Source of the DNA: Mycoplasma phocoeninasale
Lineage (GTDB): Bacteria > Bacillota_I > Bacilli_A > Mycoplasmatales > Metamycoplasmataceae
DNA: 64,000 nt
Direction: 5' to 3'
Assembly (NCBI RefSeq): GCF_012934885.1
Contig: NZ_CP051480.1
Coordinates: 620,001 to 684,000, forward strand
Shown here: positions 58,125 through 64,000 of the stretch, piece by piece
Position numbering within the stretch: position 1 is the stretch's first letter
Layout: each line of letters opens with the position of its first letter
The notes under the pieces: model-generated
What the model was told of the DNA's origin: nothing
What the model saw: only the letters and a program-made list of their open reading frames with translations
Database searches by the model: none
Translations under genes and position numbers: made by a program

Positions 58125-58664
58125 TAATACAAATTCAATATCAAAATCATCGCTAATTTTAGAAAAGTTAATATTGTAAGCTTTGAATATTTTCTCTGAT
58201 GCTTGAAAATCTTCTGAATCCTCTTTATAAGCTATTGCATAATAAACATTAGAAATTTTTGATTGTACAATTAATTTTGCACAGTTATAGCAAGGCGAAT
58301 GGGTTACAAAAATACTTGATCCAGGAATAATTTTTGAACTAGTTAGATTAGCGTTGATAATTGCATTAGTTTCAGCATGAACAACATAGGTGTATTTTGA
58401 GTTAAGAATGTCTCCACTGCTACTTGGTCGCTCTCATGTAAATAACTCATCATTGTCAACTTCTTTATTTTCATAACTTGTTGGCATTCCATTATATCCA
58501 AGTGAAATAACATATTTATCAGGACTAACAATACATGCTCCAACTTTTGTTGTTGGATCTTTTGATCTTAGTGCACTTAATTTTGCTAAAGCCATAAAAT
58601 AAATATCTCATTTAATATTATCTTTATTTTCGTTTAAAATGATTTTACTAATTTCTTTATTCAT
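58110..58664 (-). CDS. dCMP/cytidylate deaminase family protein (ComEB-like)
   Basis: A 184-aa zinc-dependent deaminase. The zinc ligands are His96 with catalytic Glu98 in HAETNA, and Cys125 and Cys128 in SPCYNC. Upstream motifs [15 protein letters not shown] and LGYNGMP are those of deoxycytidylate deaminases, which supply dUMP for dTMP synthesis. There is a 30-residue insertion with [18 protein letters not shown] read it on the minus strand from ATG 58664; it contains two TGA=Trp codons. A structured leader lies upstream. Confidence 0.92.
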
Positions 58665-58684
58665 GATAATAATTTTACCATAAA

Positions 58685-58830
58685 ATAAAACGAAAATGGG
58701 CTCCGCAGATCCCATTTACAATTATTCAGTGAAGTAAGCCTATTAAGCTCTTATAAGACATTAACTACGTTAATCCACCTAAACATGTAGATGAATTACT
58801 AAAAGTATATCATAATATAATATAAAAGAG
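58685..58830 (-). promoter_or_regulatory. Structured leader or small RNA upstream of the deaminase
   Basis: On the minus strand the segment holds several hairpins: ATTAAC-GTA-GTTAAT (58762-58776), CTTATAAG (58749), and finally ATGGG-ATCTGCGGAG-CCCAT (58696-58715) followed by a T-rich run. The last looks like an intrinsic terminator 32 bases before the deaminase ATG. It is GC-richer than its surroundings. I matched it to no known riboswitch or RNA family. Confidence 0.45.
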
Positions 58831-58920
58831 CAAAAATTAAAATAATTTTTAAAAATATATTTTTTTGTGTGCATAAAAATAAAATTTGTGTACAATATTT
58901 ACTATAAAGGAAAAAAGCCA

Positions 58921-59097
58921 ATGAACTATTTATTAAGAAACCAACAAAACCTAAATAAGATGTTCAACTCAGCAAACGCTGACTTTTTTGCTATCGAAAT
59001 TATTGACTTCAATGATAAGGATATTATGGCAATTAACAAGTTCTGTATTGATAATATCTTTAAAGGAGTTAATAATGTAATCATTTCACGTATATAA
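58921..59097 (+). CDS. Small protein, 58 aa, unknown function
   Basis: Starts at ATG 58921, nine bases after AAAGGA; an extended -10 (TGTACAAT, 58889) lies just upstream. The product (MNYLLRNQQNLNKMFNSANA and DFFAIEIIDFNDKDIMAINKF) is helical and soluble and ends at TAA 59097. I recognise no family. It stands alone between the deaminase leader and the opp operon. Confidence 0.6.
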   Translation: MNYLLRNQQNLNKMFNSANADFFAIEIIDFNDKDIMAINKFCIDNIFKGVNNVIISRI

Positions 59098-59338
59098 TAC
59101 ACCACACCATATATACTTATATTATTATTGCCTTTTTAAAATAAGGAATATAAAGTTATTTAAGTTTTTAAAATATTCAAACACAATTTATTGAAGAAAA
59201 TAATCCCGATAAGAAAATAAAATTACAAAATGTTGTATTTTAAGGTTAATTAGTAGGTTAGTAACTAAATAATTAATCTATAATTATTTTATACATTTTG
59301 CAAAAGTTAAAAAAATACTAGCAAGGAGCTAAATTAAA
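59098..59338 (+). promoter_or_regulatory. Promoter region of the opp operon
   Basis: No gene. TATAAT at 59279-59284 is the likely -10 box, 54 bases before oppA; AAGGAG at 59323 is the ribosome site. Confidence 0.55.
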
Positions 59339-62125
59339 ATGAAAAGAAAATTAAAACTCTGATTATTTGGTTCGTCCGCATTTGCTGCGGCATCAGTTGC
59401 CCTAGTGGCGGCATCATGTGTTAAACCAGTATCCCTAAATAAACAGTATGTTTTCGAATATAACTCTCCCCTAACAAACAGTGCATTTGGATTTGATGCA
59501 TCTAGAACATTCGGGTCATATTCTAGTTCTGGAACATGACAGTACACTGGAGGAGAACTAATTAGATTACAACCTCTAAATGAAGCGGAATTATTCACCG
59601 AATTAATCGATGAAGCAAGAGTAATGGTATTTACTAAAAAACCTGTTTTTGCAAGGTATCATCTAGAATTAGCAAAGGCAATAATCTTGACTGACGCAAA
59701 CGGTGAAGTTAGTGTTTTTGACAATGATAATTATGATTCTAATCCCCAACCAGATTCAATATCTCCGCAAAACAAACCATATTATCGAGATTCAACAATT
59801 AAGTTGACATCTAATGATGAAAGATCGGTTAACAGCATCAAATTTGATGAGACACTAAAAAAAGCAAAAAAATTCCAAATAGTTTTAAAAGATAATTTGA
59901 GTTGAGTAAATAGCAAAGGTGAAAAAACAAAATATCGGGTTGTTCCAAAAGATTACTGATATTCATGACTAAGAACATATTCACTAAATGCCACATATCG
60001 AAACAATAAAAACTTAGGTGGGGGATCTGATGCGCTTGATAAAAAGTTTAGAGATTTACTAGCACAACCAAATACTCCGGTGTTCACACCAACTGAGTCA
60101 TATAACAATGATTATTTATACCGTTTATTTGGTATCGAAGTTGATAACTTTTTTGAAAAAGATAAATTTGTTCAAAAAATTTCAGACAAAGCCGATAAAT
60201 ATCAAGGTGAAGAATCAATTACTTTTGAAGGTATGAGTAACACTGAATCACAATTTTCTAGCTTTTTTGACAAATTGATCATTGATGGTGACTATACATT
60301 TATGCCAGCTCCTTCACAATTTATTGATGAATCAAATGAGACTAAATCACAGTTGATTACAACTTATATTGGAGAAAAAATTTCGCCAAGTGATGAAGCT
60401 GATTTTCGAAATGATATTGAAAAACTAGATCATAGTAAAGTTGCATATTTTACAGGCGCATATTGATATGGTGTTTCACAAGAATCAACACTATATGCTG
60501 GTCCATATTACATTAGTGAAGCTAAAAACTCACGCCAGGTAATGAAGAAAAATCAAAATTATTGAGATACTGAATGAGTTGGAGCTGATGACACAATTGA
60601 TGAATTAGTTTATTCATATCAATCATCACCTATTGAAGCAAAATTATTCTCAGATACATCATTTAATAAATATAGTCAAGGCACAGTAACGGAAATCGCT
60701 TATTCAACACTTTCGGCAACACAAAAAAGTACTATAGCCAGAAATGCTAAAAAGTTTGGACTAAGACAAATTAGAAGAAAAAACGATAAGTCGCCATTCT
60801 ATAGAATGGTTACTACACCGTTTGTTAACTCGGGTTTAAATAATTATGGATTTAACGATGCTTATGCCAAAATAATGTGAGGTAAGACTGTCGATGAAAT
60901 TAACAAAGGTGACATAGATCCTACAACATTCATATCTGGCACAGGATTGAGTTTTAGAACAATTCTACATAGCGCAATTAACTGAGACACCTATGCTTCA
61001 ATTATTACTTCAGGTCAATCACAGTCATGAGTCGCTAAAGTGCCTGATGGCTCGAATATTAATGGCAGTGACCAAAGTACGGCAAAAATTAAAGTAACCG
61101 AAGATGTAGCCGACCAAATTAATGCCTTATCAGCAATAGACGTCGATGGAAATAAAATTGATTTCGGAAGTGATTTAGGAAAAATGCTACTGCCTTCAAA
61201 AAACCAAGAAGCTATTAAAAATAAAGCAAATACAATTGATAAATTAAAATCAGCAGGATTTTTAAAACTTCAAGAGGAAATGAAGAGATTAATTGATAAA
61301 TTTGATATAGATAATCCATCATTTGCAAATCAAAAATTCGAAATATATTACTTCTTTCCATTCACCAATGTTCCCGACACTTTTTTAAAGGGTTGAAATG
61401 AAGTTATGGAAGTTGCAAAACAACTAAACCCAAGAATTGAAGTAAAAGTAAAATACTTTACAAACGCAACCAACCCCGAATTTAACAAGTGAAGATTTAG
61501 TGGTGTAAACGGCTCGCAAATTGTGTCATGAACAAATGATTACAATGGAATTGGAAGCTCATATGATGGGCTTTCATGATCAGCATCGCTAATTCCAACA
61601 TTAATTAAAATACATAACGATAACAACGAAAAATTTAAAGAATCATTCCCAAGAATACATGAGTTAGTTGAGAGTTTGATTAAACACGAAAAAGAAAATC
61701 CAACAAATTTCTCGATTCCATTTTTAGATTTAGATAAAATTGATACAAAATGAGTAGGACAAGAATTCACTTCTGCCATCTCTGAATATGAATTTAAACT
61801 AAATCCTGCAAATAAGAAATACGAGGCTGTATTAATAGATGGTAAACCAAAACATATAACCTCTAAAGACAATAAACCACTTACTGAACCATATACATGA
61901 TCATCAATATTCTGATTACAATTTAACCGTAGTAAAACAAATGCTGAATTGACAGAATTAATGCAAGAAATTGCAACCTTTGTACCATTTGACTTTACTT
62001 TCTCAATTACAAAGGGTCGAGATACATATGGAAAACAGTTAATTAATAGTCAATATATTGTTCCAAATATTACAGGATCTTCATCATATCAATTCCAAGA
62101 ATGAAAAATTAAGAAAGGTAATTAA
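59339..62125 (+). CDS. oppA: Oligopeptide-binding lipoprotein OppA (P100-like)
   Basis: A 928-aa surface lipoprotein with signal peptide and lipobox AASC (Cys27). The size and architecture, and its position directly before oppB and oppC, match the large mycoplasma OppA proteins, known in M. hominis as P100, an oligopeptide binder and ecto-ATPase. SBP family 5-like pieces are visible, such as YAGPYYISEAKNSRQVMKKNQNYW. I could not identify a Walker motif with confidence. It delivers peptides to the permeases encoded next. Several TGA=Trp codons. Confidence 0.88.
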
Positions 62126-62128
62126 ACT

Positions 62129-63283
62129 ATGTTCAGATACATTAGACAGAGAATACTATTTGCTATTCTAACATTATTTATTATTTCTTTCTTTGTCTTC
62201 ATACTAATCGCCGCATTTGGCCCGAATCCAGTGCAACAGTTGGCAGAAAAAGAATTCAATAAACATTCAGGTTCAGGAAAGTCATTTGCTGAGATTCTCA
62301 GAATGCTCGAGGTCGAGAATGGAATTAGATATTTAAATAGTGATGGTACAGCCGGAGAAAAAATTCCAATTTTTGTCAGATACTTTATGTACATTGGAAA
62401 GATTTTCACTAAAGGTGACTTTGGATTCGTAATTGATTCAGCTAACAACCCAGATCCATCAAACTACCGTACTATGAGTCAACTATTCTTTACACCATTA
62501 AGATATACACTATTAATTACTTTCCCAACCTTTATTATTAGCACAATTTTAGGAATCACTATTGGAGTATTTGCGGGATACAAACGAGGAAAATGATTTG
62601 ATAACGTTTCAAACCTATTTGTTTTAGTTTTTATCGCAGTACCTTCATTTATTATTGCTCCAATTGCCATAACTATATCAATTAGACTTGGAATTTCAGC
62701 AGTAGTACCACGACTAGGCGATCAACCATTTGGAGTTGTTTTCTTAGCATATCTACCACCAATTATTGTAATGTCGCTTTCATCACTAGCAGCATATGTG
62801 ACATACACGAGAAACCAAGTTATCTCAGTTTTAACCTCAAACTATGTTTTAATTGCTAAAACTAAGGGGCTTAACTCAACACAAATCTTCTTCAAATACG
62901 TTTTAAGAAATATCTCAATTCCACTATTTTCATTAACATTTGGATCATTTGTTGGATTACTATCAGGTTCAATTATTATTGAAAAATACTGACAAGTTCC
63001 AGGAACATCAAGTGTTATTGTTAGTGCGTTCCCAAGTGGTGAAATATTTGTTGTTATGTTCTCAACATTATTCTTCACTTTTATCTCATTAATTGCTGAA
63101 ATTATTGTTGATATCTCATTTGTATTATTAGATCCAAAGATTAAATATGCTTCAAAAAGCAGAAAGAATTATTACTTATTCTTTAAAGCTTATTTAGAAA
63201 GAAGAAAACTGGCCAAAGATTTATATAAATTAGAGGCAGTAAAACAACTTACAAGCTCAAATAACAAGGAAGGAGTCAAATAA
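62129..63283 (+). CDS. oppB: Oligopeptide ABC transporter permease OppB
   Basis: A 384-aa permease of the OppB type. It begins MFRYIRQRILFAILTLFIISF, the usual N-terminal membrane segment. A large extracytoplasmic loop follows (~35-120), then five further helices. The EAA loop is SNYVLIAKTKGLNSTQIFFKYVLRN, which contacts the ATPases OppD and OppF, encoded beyond the window. A Lys-rich C-terminal tail extends past the last helix. It starts three bases after oppA. Confidence 0.93.
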
Positions 63284-63286
63284 ATT

Positions 63287-64000
63287 ATGGATGAACAGTT
63301 AATCAAAACGTTTAACAAAAAATATAAAATTAATACTACTTTAGCATCCAAATTTAATTTTGTTGCTGATAAAGATAAGCTTCAGACTTCTTCAATTGCA
63401 GGAAAGCCTAAAAAATTGATTGTTGAAATTCTAAAAAGATTTTTTAGAAACCCTGTTGTATTAATTTCATTATTTGTTTTTATAACAATAATTTTAATCT
63501 CATTAATTATTCCTGCTTCATCGTCATTTGTTGCGAGGGACAAAATTACTGGATCTGATTATGTTAGATCACTACCTCCATACTATCAACCAAATGTTGA
63601 ACTGGTTCTAGACTCAACAAACGACGATATATTTAGGTTATATCAAAATATATCTGAGCAGGCCAAAGTCGACCCACAGTATAAACAGTGGCTTAACTTC
63701 TTTCTTTCCTCATTTAAATATGAATTAATTGACGGAACAACAAGCATAAAAATTAACTACAATGCCTATTCATTAGTTATAGCCGCTCACATCAACCAAT
63801 TTATTAATGATGCTAGAAATGCTGGAACAGTTTTAACAGACGCTGATATTCAAGCAGAATTTGCTAAACAAACAGCAATCTACTCAAAAGTTCTATTAGG
63901 CACATCTTCAACTGGCTATGATATTTGAACAACATCATGATATGCAACTTGAAGAGCAGTAAAAATTGCCTTAATCGTAGTCTTATTAGAAGGAATTATC
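63287..64000 (+). CDS. oppC: Oligopeptide ABC transporter permease OppC (partial, runs off window)
   Basis: The first 238 codons of an OppC-type permease; the window ends inside the gene. A ~55-residue cytoplasmic N-terminus precedes a membrane helix (VVLISLFVFITIILISLIIP). A large loop of ~140 residues follows and a second helix begins at the window end (AVKIALIVVLLEGII). It starts three bases after oppB. Confidence 0.9.

Noticed and set aside
61130-61200. Walker A-like GSDLGK segment in OppA
   Set aside because: The pattern lacks the Lys-Ser/Thr ending; not enough to claim an ATPase site.

Overview
The window is mycoplasma DNA. It is very AT-rich, and UGA must be read as tryptophan (genetic code 4): almost every long gene carries in-frame TGA codons at positions where a Trp is expected. 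The 16S rRNA has the character of the Mycoplasma hominis cluster (genus Metamycoplasma), and the P100/OppA-type lipoprotein operon fits that. No species is claimed. All CDS coordinates below join the pieces across TGA codons.

Layout. 1-3.8 kb: a Met/His-rich tail-anchored protein, then trpS-thrS on the minus strand. 4-10.4 kb: a three-gene operon with a cysteine-less PTS EIIB-like membrane protein, a very large superfamily 1 helicase with an acidic tail of about 600 residues, and a single-pass membrane protein. 10.7-14.4 kb: a coiled-coil surface protein, then a paralogue of the first gene that carries a Cys cluster instead of Met/His. 15-20.8 kb (minus): a complete BMP-type nucleoside ABC importer (lipoprotein, double ATPase, two permeases). 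21.1-22.6 kb: a lipoprotein with a full IdeS-like IgG endopeptidase domain (family C66). 22.7-25.4 kb: a compact operon of a PHP phosphoesterase, an SMC/ABC-type ATPase and a 101-aa protein, the best candidate here for an undescribed system. 25.5-42.3 kb: housekeeping genes (def, a CNNM/CBS transporter-like protein, rpsF-ssb-rpsR, rarA-pheS-pheT, recA, ymdB-nusB-tlyA-sufS-sufU-dinB-nadD/yqeK, infC-rpmI-rplT). 42.5-43.8 kb: a decayed gene with an HsdM-like start next to a tyrosine recombinase. 44.1-49.9 kb: mnmA, alaS-ruvX and two small genes, greA. 50.1-54.9 kb: a 16S-23S rRNA operon without 5S or tRNA. 55-64 kb: tpx, a papain-like peptidase with a C-terminal membrane anchor, a dCMP deaminase with a structured leader, a 58-aa ORF, and the start of an opp oligopeptide importer (oppA, oppB, partial oppC).

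How the genes fit together. The core functions are translation (four aminoacyl-tRNA synthetases, ribosomal proteins, IF3, rRNA, tRNA thiolation), repair (RecA, RarA, Pol IV, RuvX, SSB), a minimal SufS-SufU pair, and scavenging (nucleoside and peptide importers, dCMP deaminase, NadD). The accessory layer is aimed at the host or at foreign DNA: an antibody-cleaving lipoprotein, coiled-coil and papain-like membrane proteins, the PHP-ATPase operon, and the remains of a restriction-type locus beside a recombinase. Regulation visible in the sequence includes an AUU start codon and an attenuator at infC, a Shine-Dalgarno-sequestering hairpin at rpsF, an attenuator inside the nucleoside transporter operon, and three genes whose -10 box lies so close to the ATG that their mRNAs are probably leaderless.
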